Of a DNA stretch of 64,000 bases, positions 52,385 through 63,443 are shown in pieces. The stretch comes from Opitutaceae bacterium (GTDB lineage Bacteria > Verrucomicrobiota > Verrucomicrobiia > Opitutales > Opitutaceae): positions 156,631-220,630 of the forward strand of contig JANQKV010000026.1 in the NCBI GenBank assembly GCA_028280945.1. Direction: 5' to 3'. Each line of letters starts with the position of its first letter. The stretch's first letter is position 1. Below the pieces are notes generated by a model. It searched no databases, was not told the origin of the DNA, and saw only the letters and a list, made by a program, of their open reading frames with translations. Both the position numbers and the translations under genes were made by a program.

Positions 52385-53995
52385 TCAAGAGTCCTTGAAG
52401 AAATCATCCGCAGCTTGGTTGCTGGTGACTTCAGCGGTAGGCGAAACGACTGCTCCCGGCTTCGGTCCGGAATGAGCCGCGGCCACGAACGCGTTGGGCG
52501 TCTCGGTTACCCGTACATGCTCGATCGGAGAGACCGAGTGGGAGTTGCTGGGTCGTTGGGGGACTGACATTCCGTTTTTCTCCATGGACTGGTGTTTACC
52601 GCTGGCAATCTGAACCTGCAGTTGATCAACCGCTTCCGTCAGCGTTTTGGATTGGGCGCTCAGCTCCGAGGCGGCGGCGGCGGTTTCCTCGGCGCTGCTG
52701 GCGGTGGATTGCGTGACCTTGTCCATTTGCGTGATGGCGGTGGTCACTTGGGAAAGGCCTTCGTTCTGTTCACCGGAGGCAGTGGCAATGTCAGCCACCA
52801 GCTTGTCCAGCTCGCGGATTTGTTCCTGGATGGTGGAGAAACTGTTGGCGACTTCGACACTGATGCGGGCACCCTGCTGGCTCTTTGCCACTGAATCCTC
52901 GATTTTCGTGGCCGTTTCCTTGGCGGCAGCGGCGCAACGTTGGGCCAATGCGCGAACTTCATCGGCCACGACCGCAAAACCGGCTCCCGCTTCGCCTGCC
53001 CGGGCGGCCTCGACGGCCGCGTTCAAGGCGAGGATGTTGGTTTGGAAGGCAATCTCATCGATGGTCTTGAGGATGTTCGAGATTTCAGTGCTGGCCGATT
53101 TGATCGCCTCCATGGCTGTGACCATGGCTTGCATCTGCTCGGTACCGGCATCGGCCGAGCCCCGGGTTTGGGCAGCGGCGTCCTTCGCTTGGGCAGCACT
53201 CTCGGCGTTGCGTTGCGTCATGCTGGAGAGTTCCTCGAGTGAAGCTGAAGTCTCTTCGAGCGAAGCCGCCTGTTCACTCGCGCCCTCGGCAAGCGCTTGG
53301 CTGGACGAGGAGACTTGGTCGGAGGCGGACGCCGTCTGTTCGGAACTCTTGGTCAGCGTTTCGATAAGGATACGAACGGGCCGGGTGATGGACCGGGTGA
53401 TGAAGACGGCCATGACCACGCCGATGACGATCGCAACAACACAGGTGATCAGCAGGGTGCGGAGGGTCGCCTCCAAGGCCGCTTTTACCCTCGGCCCCAG
53501 TTCGTCCTGGTCGGCTTTGACCGACATCTTTATGGCCTGGGCGTCCTTGGCGATGGCCGGGCCGACGGTATCCAGATGGGTGATGAGTTCATCAGCGCCT
53601 GCCTGCGAGTCCAGGTTTTCAAGTTTAATGAAGGTCTTGGCATAATCATCGAAGAGCCGCACGGCGTCTTCCACGAGGACCACCCGTTCGGGCTTGTGGA
53701 TCCCTTGCTGGGCTTCCCCGATCACGTCCTGCACGTCTTTTTCGGCGACATGGTAGGCTGTGGCGTTGGCTGCACTCGGATTTTGGATGTAGTTTTTGAC
53801 CTTGAGGCGTGCTTCCAACAGGTCGGCGTAGAGCCGGGAGGCGAGATCGTTGTCGCGAGCCAGTTCGCGATAGCTGGTAAAGTCGGCGAAGGACTGCTGC
53901 TGCTTGATGTAGGCAAAGGTGCCGATTATCGCTAGAATGAGAAGGATTGAGCCAAAGCCTGCATGGATCTTTTGGCCAAGAGTTAGCTTTTTCAT
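52385..53995 (-). CDS. methyl-accepting chemotaxis protein (1), helical-bundle sensor
   Basis: Chemoreceptor of 536 residues. The first membrane helix ([18 protein letters not shown]) is followed by a periplasmic four-helix-bundle-type sensor (about 35-185), a second membrane helix ([20 protein letters not shown]), a short HAMP-like entry ([14 protein letters not shown]) and a long signalling coiled coil. The hairpin tip [20 protein letters not shown], then [20 protein letters not shown], is perfectly conserved. A 70-residue disordered linker leads to the terminal AADDFFKDS, similar to the tails of the other two receptors. The sensor lacks the CZB-like site seen in the others. Ligand unknown. 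It has a sigma-28-like promoter and a terminator, so it is a monocistronic unit. Confidence 0.95.
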   Translation of the reverse strand: MKKLTLGQKIHAGFGSILLILAIIGTFAYIKQQQSFADFTSYRELARDNDLASRLYADLLEARLKVKNYIQNPSAANATAYHVAEKDVQDVIGEAQQGIHKPERVVLVEDAVRLFDDYAKTFIKLENLDSQAGADELITHLDTVGPAIAKDAQAIKMSVKADQDELGPRVKAALEATLRTLLITCVVAIVIGVVMAVFITRSITRPVRILIETLTKSSEQTASASDQVSSSSQALAEGASEQAASLEETSASLEELSSMTQRNAESAAQAKDAAAQTRGSADAGTEQMQAMVTAMEAIKSASTEISNILKTIDEIAFQTNILALNAAVEAARAGEAGAGFAVVADEVRALAQRCAAAAKETATKIEDSVAKSQQGARISVEVANSFSTIQEQIRELDKLVADIATASGEQNEGLSQVTTAITQMDKVTQSTASSAEETAAAASELSAQSKTLTEAVDQLQVQIASGKHQSMEKNGMSVPQRPSNSHSVSPIEHVRVTETPNAFVAAAHSGPKPGAVVSPTAEVTSNQAADDFFKDS

Positions 53996-54066
53996 TGTGG
54001 TGAGTCGAGGGGTGACGGTTGTAGGAATGTGCTGAGTAGGGCCTTACGCAGCATCGTCAGATTGTG

Positions 54067-54094
54067 CTATCGGCGCGGTGCCGGTATTACTTTA
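54067..54094 (-). promoter_or_regulatory. sigma-28-like promoter of chemoreceptor 1
   Basis: Minus strand TAAAGTAA (54087-54094) and GCCGATAG (54067-54074) are separated by 12 bases (TAAA-N16-GCCGATAG). It matches sigma-28 at six of eight in the -35 and seven of eight in the -10. The predicted leader is about 65 bases. Confidence 0.65.
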
Positions 54095-54140
54095 GCAAGA
54101 GTTTTACATATGAAACTGCCGGTGCTCCGGAGGTTGGAAC

Positions 54141-54179
54141 CAAAAACCCCCGGCGGAGCAGGACTCCGGTCCGGGGGTT
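54141..54179 (-). terminator. rho-independent terminator after cheW
   Basis: Minus strand reads AACCCCCGG, a loop containing an inner CGGAG/CTCCG pair, CCGGGGGTT and a TTTTTGG tail. The nine-base outer stem is perfect. It sits 26 bases after the cheW stop, separating it from the chemoreceptor 1 promoter. Confidence 0.8.
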
Positions 54180-54204
54180 CGAAGACTAACTGAGAACAAA
54201 GGGT

Positions 54205-54699
54205 CTATTCGGCCGCTTCTGACAGGGCTTGAGCCGTTTCGGCGGAAACCACGCGATCAATGTCGAGCAGGGTTTTCACTTCGTCGTTCACCTTGGCCAT
54301 GCCGAGCAGATAGGTCGTATCCACCTTGGTGCCGAATTCCGGGGTGGGCTCGATATCCGTATCGGTCAAAGTCACGACCTCTTCCACACTATCGACCACC
54401 AGTCCGATTTGCACGGTTTGATCATCGGCGAGTTTCACCTGCACCACCACGATGCATGTACGTTCGGCGAATTCGGCTTGCAGACCAAACTTGAGGCGCA
54501 GGTCGACCACGGGAATGACACGACCGCGAAGATTGATCACGCCTTTGACAAAATCGGGGAGTTGCGGGACGGGGGTGATTTTTTGCAGACGGATGATTTC
54601 GCGAATCTGCAATACGTTCAGTCCGAAGGCTTCTTCCTGCAGCACGACAGTGAGGTATTTTCCGGAGAGGTTGGTGAGGGTAGCGGTTTCAGTGCTCAT
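54205..54699 (-). CDS. cheW: chemotaxis coupling protein CheW
   Basis: Adaptor of 164 residues that links chemoreceptors to the CheA kinase. CheW blocks are GKYLTVVLQEEAFGLNVLQI, REIIRLQKITPVPQLPDFVK, GVINLRGRVIPVVDLRLKFG, TCIVVVQVKLADDQTVQIGL and LVVDSVEEVVTLTDTDIEPT. It is a single gene flanked by a sigma-28-like promoter and a terminator. No cheA is in the window, so its partner kinase is elsewhere. Confidence 0.96.
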   Translation of the reverse strand: MSTETATLTNLSGKYLTVVLQEEAFGLNVLQIREIIRLQKITPVPQLPDFVKGVINLRGRVIPVVDLRLKFGLQAEFAERTCIVVVQVKLADDQTVQIGLVVDSVEEVVTLTDTDIEPTPEFGTKVDTTYLLGMAKVNDEVKTLLDIDRVVSAETAQALSEAAE

Positions 54700-54786
54700 G
54701 TGACGAATGGTTGTGGTAAGTGGTGAGGTGGCGGTTTTGTGATAGTCGCGCCCACGCGCAGTTCCAGGCTGGGGAAAAGAACCACA

Positions 54787-54813
54787 CGATCGGCGGGCGG
54801 AGGCCTTGTTCTA
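54787..54813 (-). promoter_or_regulatory. sigma-28-like promoter of cheW
   Basis: Minus strand TAGA (54810-54813), a 15-base spacer, then GCCGATCG (54787-54794). Three of four -35 bases and six of eight -10 bases match, and the spacer is exactly the canonical length. The leader would be about 80 bases. Confidence 0.5.
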
Positions 54814-54838
54814 TGAATCGGTCAAAATGCTGATTTCT

Positions 54839-56809
54839 TTAGGTTCTGGTTGGGGTGGTGGATTCGTGGTCGAAAAAATGGGCGTCGTCGTTGGGGGAGT
54901 TGGGCAAAGATGCCGGTTTTACCTCGTGGCTTTGGACGGACTCGACAAAACGAGGCGTGATTGGCCTTCGCGGCGGAGGCGGCGCTTCGGTTGATGTGCC
55001 CCCGGTGATGAGCACGCTGAGGGATTGGACGACCTGGCGCAGCTCCGCGGATTGGGCGTTCAGTTCATTGGCGGAAGCGGCGGATTCCTCGGCATGGGCG
55101 GCGTTGGATTGCGTCACCTGGTCCATTTGTGAGATGGCGGTGCTCACTTGGCTGATGCCTTCGCTTTGCTCGTGCGAAGCGGTGGCGATTTCGGCGACCA
55201 GGTTGTCGACTTCGCGGGCGTGCTCCACGATCTGCGTAAGCGACTGGGCAACTTTGGCGGAGATCTGAACCCCGCGTTCGCTTTTGGAGACGGAATCGTC
55301 GATCATGGTGGCGGATTCCTTGGCGGCCTCGGCCGACCGCTGGGCCAACGCTCGAACTTCCTCCGCCACCACCGCAAATCCCATGCCTGCTTCCCCGGCG
55401 CGGGCAGCTTCGACGGCCGCGTTCAGGGCGAGGATGTTGGTTTGGAAAGCGATTTCATCGATCGTCTTTACGATTTTGGCTATCTCATTCGAGGAGAGTT
55501 TGATGGCATCCATGGCGTGTTTCATCTCCTCCACATCAGCGACGCCGTTGTCAGCAGCCGCCCGCGTGCGAGTGGAAAGGTCCTTGGCCTGCTCCGCGTT
55601 TTCAGAGTTTCGTTTGGTCATCGACGTGACTTCCTCAAGTGAAGCACTGGTTTCCTCCAGCGATGCCGCCTGCTCGCTGGCACCTTCGGCCAATGATTGA
55701 CCGGAGTCCGATACTTGGGCTGCGGAAGCGGCCACCCGTTCGGATCCCTTGGAAAGTCCCTGGTTGACGCGCTGCAGGGTCCGTTGAATGCCGCGGCCAA
55801 TCAGGACGCCAAGACCGATGGCCGCAAGGACACCGATAATCATCGCGCCAACCGTGACAGACTTGATGAACCGGGCACCGCGGGTGGCAGCGGCACTCAC
55901 GGCCTCGGCCTCATTCGCCTGCAGTTCCACGATTTCAGTCAGGGCATTGTGAGCGGCGGCAAATGAGATGGTGCTGTCGCCCAGGGCTTGCGCGGTGAAC
56001 GCTTCGGAGAGTTCACCCGCTCGTCGGGCTTCAGCCAGCATGCCGTCAAAAAGCAGCAACAGGTTGTGCGAAGCCTCCTCCAAAGGACCGTGCAGGATGT
56101 CACGAGCTTGTTGAGGATCGGTTAAAGCCAGTTGTTTCACCCTGGCAGTGTGGGCATGCAGGGTTTGGTGCTCCGGATCAATTTCAGCGGCCAGTCTTTG
56201 CAGGATCGGACTGGTCGATTCAAATGATTGCAGCCACTTGCCCAGATTGCAGGCGTTGTGGACCTCACCTCCGCTGAATTGCTTGTCGAATTCGATGAGG
56301 TTCGACAACCTCTTCTCCAGCTGGAAGTGGTCGCGTTGAAAGAGGTAGACATTGCTCTCAAGTCGAGCGGGATCCTGAATATCGACGGTATCGAACTGCC
56401 GGGCCAGATCGAGCAGCCGATCGTGGTTGTTTTGCCAGTTCGCCCAAGCGACATTAAAGCTGCGCCATGCCCGCTCCACTTCAGGGGATTTGGCGGAGGC
56501 TTCGAAGTCCGCCATATTTTGTTCCACCCGAGTCGAGATGGAATAGATCTCGGCATACTGTTGCTTGCGGTCGACAATACTTAGATCCCGGCTGAGCAGG
56601 GTTTTCTCGATGGCGTCAATCGAGGCGTGGTCGCCTTGAATCGTCAAAAGTTGTTCCACGGCCGGCAATACGCGGTGACTGAGTGTGTCGATCGACTGAT
56701 CGTTACTGTTTGCTCCGTAGTAGCCAACTATGCCCAGCGCCAGGGTGATGATAGAGCAGGAGGCGAATGCGACGAAGAGTTTCTTTCCAAGAGACCAGCT
56801 TTTGTTCAT
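54839..56809 (-). CDS. methyl-accepting chemotaxis protein (2), periplasmic CZB-like zinc domain
   Basis: Chemoreceptor of 656 residues. First membrane helix [20 protein letters not shown]; a large periplasmic domain (about 30-310) has a long-helix bundle and, near 155-225, the pattern of a chemoreceptor zinc-binding domain: [15 protein letters not shown], then [16 protein letters not shown] and [13 protein letters not shown] (His, Cys and paired His ligands). Second membrane helix [20 protein letters not shown], then a signalling domain with [20 protein letters not shown] and [21 protein letters not shown] Pro-rich linker ends [16 protein letters not shown] domains are usually cytoplasmic and sense zinc or hypochlorous acid; a periplasmic location is unusual. 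No clear promoter was found upstream. Confidence 0.93.
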   Translation of the reverse strand: MNKSWSLGKKLFVAFASCSIITLALGIVGYYGANSNDQSIDTLSHRVLPAVEQLLTIQGDHASIDAIEKTLLSRDLSIVDRKQQYAEIYSISTRVEQNMADFEASAKSPEVERAWRSFNVAWANWQNNHDRLLDLARQFDTVDIQDPARLESNVYLFQRDHFQLEKRLSNLIEFDKQFSGGEVHNACNLGKWLQSFESTSPILQRLAAEIDPEHQTLHAHTARVKQLALTDPQQARDILHGPLEEASHNLLLLFDGMLAEARRAGELSEAFTAQALGDSTISFAAAHNALTEIVELQANEAEAVSAAATRGARFIKSVTVGAMIIGVLAAIGLGVLIGRGIQRTLQRVNQGLSKGSERVAASAAQVSDSGQSLAEGASEQAASLEETSASLEEVTSMTKRNSENAEQAKDLSTRTRAAADNGVADVEEMKHAMDAIKLSSNEIAKIVKTIDEIAFQTNILALNAAVEAARAGEAGMGFAVVAEEVRALAQRSAEAAKESATMIDDSVSKSERGVQISAKVAQSLTQIVEHAREVDNLVAEIATASHEQSEGISQVSTAISQMDQVTQSNAAHAEESAASANELNAQSAELRQVVQSLSVLITGGTSTEAPPPPRRPITPRFVESVQSHEVKPASLPNSPNDDAHFFDHESTTPTRT

Positions 56810-56861
56810 GTCGAGTAATGAATTTCAGGAATGGGTTGGGATTAGGACCAGTTGCCACAGG

Positions 56862-57047
56862 TCAGCCGGACTGCGATTTTTGGCCGGCCTGATTTATCGA
56901 ATCATTAATCAGTCCATCACCGCGGTCGGGTTTGGCACTTTCTGTTGCAAACATGCCAATGGCCATCGCCTGCGAGCCGATGAGATCTCCAAAATCGAAG
57001 AGTCCTCGGCGCAAGGAGAGCAGGGTCGCGGCACTGGTTTTTACCAT
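56862..57047 (-). CDS. possible small protein in the gap between chemoreceptor genes
   Basis: The 443 bases between chemoreceptors 2 and 3 (56810-57252) contain one frame that looks coding-like: 61 residues from ATG 57047 (MVKTSAATLLSLRRGLFDFG, DLIGSQAMAIGMFATESAKP). The same frame is open upstream to a TAG near 57115 without an ATG, so a longer product would need another start codon. The hydrophobic-helix plus polar tail is compatible with a small membrane protein, but it could be chance. I see no ribosome binding site. If it is not a gene, the gap is best read as the long leader region of chemoreceptor 2. Confidence 0.28.
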   Translation of the reverse strand: MVKTSAATLLSLRRGLFDFGDLIGSQAMAIGMFATESAKPDRGDGLINDSINQAGQKSQSG

Positions 57048-57252
57048 GACCTGTGTAATCGGACCATTCGTCGGCAGCTTAAGCGCGATACTGGATTCGT
57101 GTAATGGAGCCTATTAGGTCGTCGCCTCCGAAGAAACGCCTTGGTCCTGATCAAGTGTTATTCCCGGCAAGCACGCGATCGGCAAGGTGGGGTCTCTTCT
57201 ACGGCAACGGCCCATAAACGGCTGACTGCAGTCTGGTACACCTGGCTGACAA

Positions 57253-59268
57253 CTAATCGTCCCGGAAGAACGAGTCTTGTTTGGACGCAAGGTCGGCGGT
57301 GATGGCTTGAGCGGGGACGGAGCGGTCGATTCGTTGCGGTTGAGGCGAAATGAGGGAGGGCTCGGCGGGAGTCATCGGTGGGGGTTTCCTGGCGGAAGTT
57401 GGCTTCGCTGAATCTTGGGGTGAAGCGGCCACCTGGGTCGCTTCACGGTTGAAGTTGGTCTTTCCCACCAGCAGGGACAGCGCGTTGACCGCGCGTTTGA
57501 ATTCTTCTGATTGAGCGCGCAATTCCTCCGCAGAGGCTGCCGATTCCTCGGCCGTGGCCGCATTGGACTGGGTCACGCTCTCCATCTGGGTGATGGCTTG
57601 ATTGACCTGATCGATACCCGCCGATTGCTCGTGCGTTGCGGTGGCAATTTCGGAAACCAAGTTGTCCACCTGCCGGGCTCGATCAACGATCTGGGCCAGC
57701 GACTCCGCCACCCGGGAGGAGATTTGCACCCCGCGGTCGCTCTTGGTTACGGAGTCGTCGATTTTGGCAGCGGTTTCCTTGGCGGCCGCAGCGGAGCGTT
57801 GGGCCAAGGCACGAACCTCTTCGGCCACCACGGCGAATCCCATGCCGGCTTCCCCGGCGCGAGCCGCTTCGACGGCGGCATTCAAGGCAAGGATATTGGT
57901 TTGGAAGGCGATCTCATCGATTGTCTTGACGATTTTGGCGATCTCTCCGGAGGACAACTTGATCGCGTCCATCGCATCCTTCATCACAGCCATGTTTTCG
58001 GAGCCGGAATCAGCTGCGGAGCGGGTTTCAGCCGACAGCTTCTTTGCTTCAGCCGAATGTTCGGCGTTGCGCCGGGTCATCGAGGTGAGTTCTTCGAGGG
58101 ACGAGCTGGTTTCTTCAAGCGAGGCGGCTTGCTCGCTGGCGCGCTCGGCCTGGGTCTGGCCTGAGTTGGACACTTCGTGGGCAGAGTTCGCCACGAGGTC
58201 GGAACCGGCGCCCAAGTCGTGGTTGATGCGGCCGAGGGAGCGGTTGATTCCGCGGGTGATGAGTATGCCCAGGAAGATGGCCAAGACCACGGCCAAAGCC
58301 ACGGTGATTACGATGAATTTATTGAAAAATCCGACACTGGCGAGGGCCTCCGTGGACAGATCCGCCGCTTTCTCCCGACTGTCGATCACGATGCGATCAA
58401 TCGACTCGGCCGCGGCCGCGAGGGATTTCGCATTCGTTTGCAGCGCCTGTGCGCTCATGGCCTCCGCGATTGCCGTGGCGCGCTGGGCCTCGCCCATCAT
58501 GCGATCGAAGTAAACGAAGAGGTCGTCGTAGGAAGCCACCAAAGGTCCCTGGGCCACGGTGAGAGCGGCTTCAGGGTCATCTTGAGCGAGCCTTTTGGCT
58601 TCCGCGACATACAGGTGGACGGCCTGGTGAACGGGGTCCATTTCGGCTACCAATCGTTCGAGGTTGGGGTTTTCGGAATGGTAGTTCTTTGCCCAGGCAC
58701 CAAAATTGCAGGCGGTGTGATCGTCGCCGCCCGCCAGCTCTCGCCGCCCTTCGATAAAATCGACCAAGTCCCGCCCCAGCCGATAGTGGTCGCGTTGAAA
58801 TCTGTGGATATTGCTTTCCAGCTGGTGTGGCCGCTGAATACCAATCCCGTCGAATTCTTTAGAGAGCTTGATCAGGCTCTGGTGATCGCGCTGCCACGCC
58901 TGCCAGGTGGTTTCAAAAGCCTGCCACTGCCGCTCCTCGTCGTCTGACATGGGTAGTTGGCGAATGAGCGCCATGGCTTCATCGGCATCTTCAAACTGGT
59001 CTGCTATATCTTGATAGGAGTTTCGCCGCATGGCGAAATCCGCATCGCGGGCGAGCAGGGTATTTTCAGCGGCATCGATGGCCGCTTGAGCGCCCTTTAC
59101 CCGGAGCAGCTGCTCGACCCGGGGGAGCAAACGAGTGCTGAAGTTTTCGATCGTTTCTCCCTCTGATCTGATCCCGTGATAGGCGGCAATACCGAGGAGA
59201 AGGGTGACTGCGGCAGAAGCAATGAAGGCAGCTTTTAAACGTTTCCCAATAGACCAGGGAGAGTTCAT
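57253..59268 (-). CDS. methyl-accepting chemotaxis protein (3), periplasmic CZB-like zinc domain
   Basis: Chemoreceptor of 671 residues, paralogous to receptor 2 along its length. First membrane helix [20 protein letters not shown]; periplasmic helical domain with a CZB-like pattern at about 155-225 ([44 protein letters not shown]). Second membrane helix [20 protein letters not shown]; signalling hairpin [20 protein letters not shown] with [21 protein letters not shown] ~60-residue Pro/Ser-rich linker ends KQDSFFRDD. Receptors 2 and 3 have diverged mainly in the sensor, so they likely detect different forms or partners of the same metal-dependent signal. Confidence 0.94.
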   Translation of the reverse strand: MNSPWSIGKRLKAAFIASAAVTLLLGIAAYHGIRSEGETIENFSTRLLPRVEQLLRVKGAQAAIDAAENTLLARDADFAMRRNSYQDIADQFEDADEAMALIRQLPMSDDEERQWQAFETTWQAWQRDHQSLIKLSKEFDGIGIQRPHQLESNIHRFQRDHYRLGRDLVDFIEGRRELAGGDDHTACNFGAWAKNYHSENPNLERLVAEMDPVHQAVHLYVAEAKRLAQDDPEAALTVAQGPLVASYDDLFVYFDRMMGEAQRATAIAEAMSAQALQTNAKSLAAAAESIDRIVIDSREKAADLSTEALASVGFFNKFIVITVALAVVLAIFLGILITRGINRSLGRINHDLGAGSDLVANSAHEVSNSGQTQAERASEQAASLEETSSSLEELTSMTRRNAEHSAEAKKLSAETRSAADSGSENMAVMKDAMDAIKLSSGEIAKIVKTIDEIAFQTNILALNAAVEAARAGEAGMGFAVVAEEVRALAQRSAAAAKETAAKIDDSVTKSDRGVQISSRVAESLAQIVDRARQVDNLVSEIATATHEQSAGIDQVNQAITQMESVTQSNAATAEESAASAEELRAQSEEFKRAVNALSLLVGKTNFNREATQVAASPQDSAKPTSARKPPPMTPAEPSLISPQPQRIDRSVPAQAITADLASKQDSFFRDD

Positions 59269-59519
59269 GTGATTAGGGCGTGGAACGCGTTATACGGTTA
59301 GTGGATAACCGGTCTGCGGACGAGACGACACGGAGTCACTTGTCCCACAGGGCCATAACCGGAGTGATGACGGACTACATCCAACTTGGATCCTGCCCGT
59401 TGTGCTTCATATCGACACCAATTGCCGCAACTGAAGTCCCCGGCGGAAATTAGTAGCCGAATTCTCCTCCTCGGATCCTTGTATCAGCAAACCGCATGGG
59501 CAGTTGATGACGACCAATG

Positions 59520-59552
59520 AAAACCCCGCCGCGGGAGACCCGTCGACGGGGA
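59520..59552 (-). terminator. probable terminator after the receiver-STAS gene
   Basis: Minus strand CCCCGTCG ... CGGCGGGG followed by TTTTC; the eight-base arms pair with one mismatch. Nearer the gene a second hairpin GGTGGTC/GACCACC (59563-59586) may help. Both lie 15-80 bases past the stop at 59601. Confidence 0.6.
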
Positions 59553-59600
59553 GTGCAGGGTGGTGGTCACCCGTAGGAGACCACCGAAGTTGAAAACCAC

Positions 59601-60761
59601 TCAGGTGGCGTCGGCTGTGGCCATTTCGGGGGTGCCCGGCTTGAGGGCGGCCACGGCGTCGTCCATCGTCTCGTAGAACGTCCAGCCGCGGGTGTCCTCG
59701 TAACCGTGGCATTCCTTGGCCAGCTCGGTGGAACCGATCATGGTATAGTGAATCGCCACTTCCTGGCAGGCCTGCATTGCGGTGATGAGCAGTTTGATCA
59801 CCGCCATGTCGAGGCGTTTGACCGCATGGAGGTCGAAGACGACTTGGCTGATGCCGCTGTCCACGGCGTCGGAAATCTTTCCCTTGAGGTAAGCCGAGAC
59901 CTCGTTGAGCACGTGGTTCGAACAGTGTTCCGGCAGGCTCATCACAAGACAGTTTTTCTCCTGGCGGAAGTAACGTTCGGACGTGTCCAGGTTCATCGCC
60001 CGGGCGATCTTCGCCTCCAGTTCATCGAGGTCGAGCGGCTTGGTGGCAAGGGCGGTGAATCCGACCTGCTGCGCCTGCTGCTGAGTTCCGGTATCGGTCT
60101 TCACGACCAAGCCGAAGATCGGGGTGTATTTTGTCTTCAGGTTGGCTCGAAGGACCCGGAACAGCGTGAAGGCGGATTCCTCGGGCAACGACAGGGAAAT
60201 CATGATGAGATCCACTGCCGTGCTGCCGCACGTGTCGATGGCCTCACCGGTCGTCGCGACGCCTTTGACCTGCCACGGCGTGTGTTTAAGGCCGTTGGTG
60301 ATTTGCTCCAGGATGGCGGGCTTGTCTTCAACGACCAGAATGTTGGCCGGGTCGAAGATCGACTTGGCTTTGGTGGGGGCCTCGCTGATGGGCTTCAGGT
60401 CGATGATGCGGCCCACCTTTTGCACAAGCACGTCTTCCTTGAAGGGTTTAACGATGTAGTCGCGCACGCCGATCTTGGCGATTTTAAGCACGTGGTCGCG
60501 GCCACCTTCCGCGGTCAACATGATCACGGGGATGCCCTTGAGGTTGGGATCGGACTTGAGTTTGGTGAGCATCTCCACGCCGTCCATGACGGGCATGGTG
60601 ATATCGAGGAGCACGAGGGACGGGTTTTCCTTGGCGGCGACGGCGAGTCCCTCGACGCCGTTGGCAGCTTCCAAGATCTCGCAGTCGTAGAGCTTGAAAG
60701 CCTTTTTGACGATGATGCGGACGGTCTTCGAGTCGTCCACGGTGAGTATTTTGTAGCGCAT
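59601..60761 (-). CDS. tandem receiver plus STAS protein
   Basis: Protein of 386 residues. Receiver 1 is complete (KILTVDDSKTVRIIVKKAFK, SLVLLDITMPVMDGVEMLTK, LTAEGG, Lys in YIVKPF). Receiver 2 (about 140-255) has lost the acceptor Asp: VDLIMISLSLPEES where Ser replaces Asp, although VVEDKP is kept. Residues about 265-365 form a STAS domain (CLVMSLPEHCSNHVLNEVSA, VVFDLHAVKRLDMAVIKLLI), the fold of anti-sigma-factor antagonists. So it could be a phosphorylation-gated partner-switch protein. It is 12 bases downstream of cheX, sharing its sigma-28-like promoter. CheX might dephosphorylate receiver 1. Confidence 0.88.
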   Translation of the reverse strand: MRYKILTVDDSKTVRIIVKKAFKLYDCEILEAANGVEGLAVAAKENPSLVLLDITMPVMDGVEMLTKLKSDPNLKGIPVIMLTAEGGRDHVLKIAKIGVRDYIVKPFKEDVLVQKVGRIIDLKPISEAPTKAKSIFDPANILVVEDKPAILEQITNGLKHTPWQVKGVATTGEAIDTCGSTAVDLIMISLSLPEESAFTLFRVLRANLKTKYTPIFGLVVKTDTGTQQQAQQVGFTALATKPLDLDELEAKIARAMNLDTSERYFRQEKNCLVMSLPEHCSNHVLNEVSAYLKGKISDAVDSGISQVVFDLHAVKRLDMAVIKLLITAMQACQEVAIHYTMIGSTELAKECHGYEDTRGWTFYETMDDAVAALKPGTPEMATADAT

Positions 60762-60773
60762 GGGTGGAGGTGT

Positions 60774-61280
60774 TTAGTCGCCAGGTTGAAGAAGCACGTC
60801 GGCCGTGAGCCGCTGGCCGCCAATGTCGAATCGGAACACCTTTCGGTTGGCCGAGTGGATGGGTTCGATTTTCAAGTGACTGCCGCGCATGATCGAGGGG
60901 ATCGTGAGGCGGCACGGCATGCCGCGATCGGCGAGTTTGTTTTTGAAAGTGCCCACCGTCATGTTGGTGATCTCACCGATGACGTCGTTGACCACCTCGT
61001 CGCCGCATTCGATGACCTCCTCGAGGCTCATGTCGAGCATGCGGCCCGCGCAGTATTCTGCGAAGGCGGTTTCGAAGTAGAGGTAGATAAGACCCTTGGG
61101 CTCACCGATGAAGCCGACCGTGCCGACAACGTGCGGACCGCTGAGATCCAGGTTGTTGGATGTGGTTTCGATCTCAGCCGGGGTTGAGGTTTCGTTGAGC
61201 ATGGTCGAAAAAACCTCGGCAACAGCGAGGTCGAGGGAGTCTTGCACAACGTGATCAGGAATGGTTTCAACTAAAGACAT
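60774..61280 (-). CDS. cheX: chemotaxis phosphatase CheX-like protein
   Basis: Protein of 168 residues of the CheC/CheX/FliY phosphatase superfamily. The active-site motif is CGDEVVNDVIGEITNMTVGT, with the Glu and Asn of E-x-x-N, and it occurs once, as in CheX (CheC has two). The strand GTVGFIGEPKGLIYLYFETA, then FAEYCAGRMLDMSLEE, is the usual preceding element. CheX dimers dephosphorylate CheY-P. It is the first gene of a two-gene unit with the receiver-STAS protein and has a sigma-28-like promoter upstream. Confidence 0.88.
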   Translation of the reverse strand: MSLVETIPDHVVQDSLDLAVAEVFSTMLNETSTPAEIETTSNNLDLSGPHVVGTVGFIGEPKGLIYLYFETAFAEYCAGRMLDMSLEEVIECGDEVVNDVIGEITNMTVGTFKNKLADRGMPCRLTIPSIMRGSHLKIEPIHSANRKVFRFDIGGQRLTADVLLQPGD

Positions 61281-61304
61281 ACGTGGTCGGGGGTGTGTCG
61301 GTTT

Positions 61305-61331
61305 ATATCGGCCGGATTCATCCGGGCTTAA
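61305..61331 (-). promoter_or_regulatory. sigma-28-like promoter of the cheX unit
   Basis: Minus strand TTAA (61328-61331), a 15-base spacer, then GCCGATAT (61305-61312). Seven of eight -10 bases match GCCGATAA and the spacer length is canonical. The leader is about 20 bases. It lies 12 bases past the stop of the next upstream gene. Confidence 0.62.
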
Positions 61332-61343
61332 TGAATTACTTGA

Positions 61344-61742
61344 TCAGGCAATGGCGGTTTCTAGTGCCTCGGCCGACACGCTCTCCGGTGCTGTTGCCAG
61401 AGCCCCGCCGGACACAACGGGAGTTGGGCACAGGGTGGCGATCGTCTGGGCGGCGGTCTCCCAGTCGCCGGGCTCTGCGCAGAAAAAGGTTTGGCGTTCC
61501 TCAGTCGAGCCGTCCGAAGTGGACCAGACCGTGCTGATGCTATGACGACCGCCGGACAGTTTGCAGTTGCTCAATCGCAGACTCTGCCCGGTTCCGGGCT
61601 GCCAGAGGCAGGCGGTGTCGTTGTGGTAGTTGGCCCGCCGCATCCAACGATGCGTGGCCGATTCAAAGCCACCGGACAGGTGGTTTTCGATCTGGGTCAG
61701 AAAAGAAAGAAGGCGCATAACGGCGTCTTCTATATCGGACAT
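61344..61742 (-). CDS. conserved-looking small cytoplasmic protein, function unknown
   Basis: Protein of 132 residues starting at ATG 61742 (MSDIEDAVMRLLSFLTQIEN). It has an N-terminal helix, then a compact beta-rich region with Trp, Cys and His (THRWMRRANYHNDTACLWQP, GRHSISTVWSTSDGSTEERQ, FFCAEPGDWETAAQTIATLC). I do not recognise a family. It is divergent from the sigma-54 activator gene with 96 bases between them and is followed by the cheX unit, so it is probably linked to motility. Composition is that of a normal chromosomal gene. Confidence 0.65.
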   Translation of the reverse strand: MSDIEDAVMRLLSFLTQIENHLSGGFESATHRWMRRANYHNDTACLWQPGTGQSLRLSNCKLSGGRHSISTVWSTSDGSTEERQTFFCAEPGDWETAAQTIATLCPTPVVSGGALATAPESVSAEALETAIA

Positions 61743-61838
61743 TCACGTATTCAGTTTAGGCTGACGCCGCAATTTTACGTAAGGAATTTCTATTGTGCCT
61801 TCAGAAACGCTTAACACGCTCTTTACGAACTCCTTCGC

Positions 61839-63437
<1,599 letters not shown>

Positions 63438-63443
63438 GGTCCG

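Noticed and set aside
56933..56948. TGGCAC...TTGC as a sigma-54 promoter between chemoreceptors 2 and 3
   Set aside because: Spacing between GG and GC is 11 rather than 10 bases and no plus-strand gene follows.
56862..56990. Sigma-28-like sites before chemoreceptors 2 and 3
   Set aside because: Only partial -10 resemblance (TTCGATAA near 56900) without a -35 at the right distance.
59706..61187. 493-codon plus-strand frame opposite cheX and the receiver-STAS gene
   Set aside because: The minus-strand genes have the CheX motif and receiver motifs; the plus frame is acidic shadow sequence.
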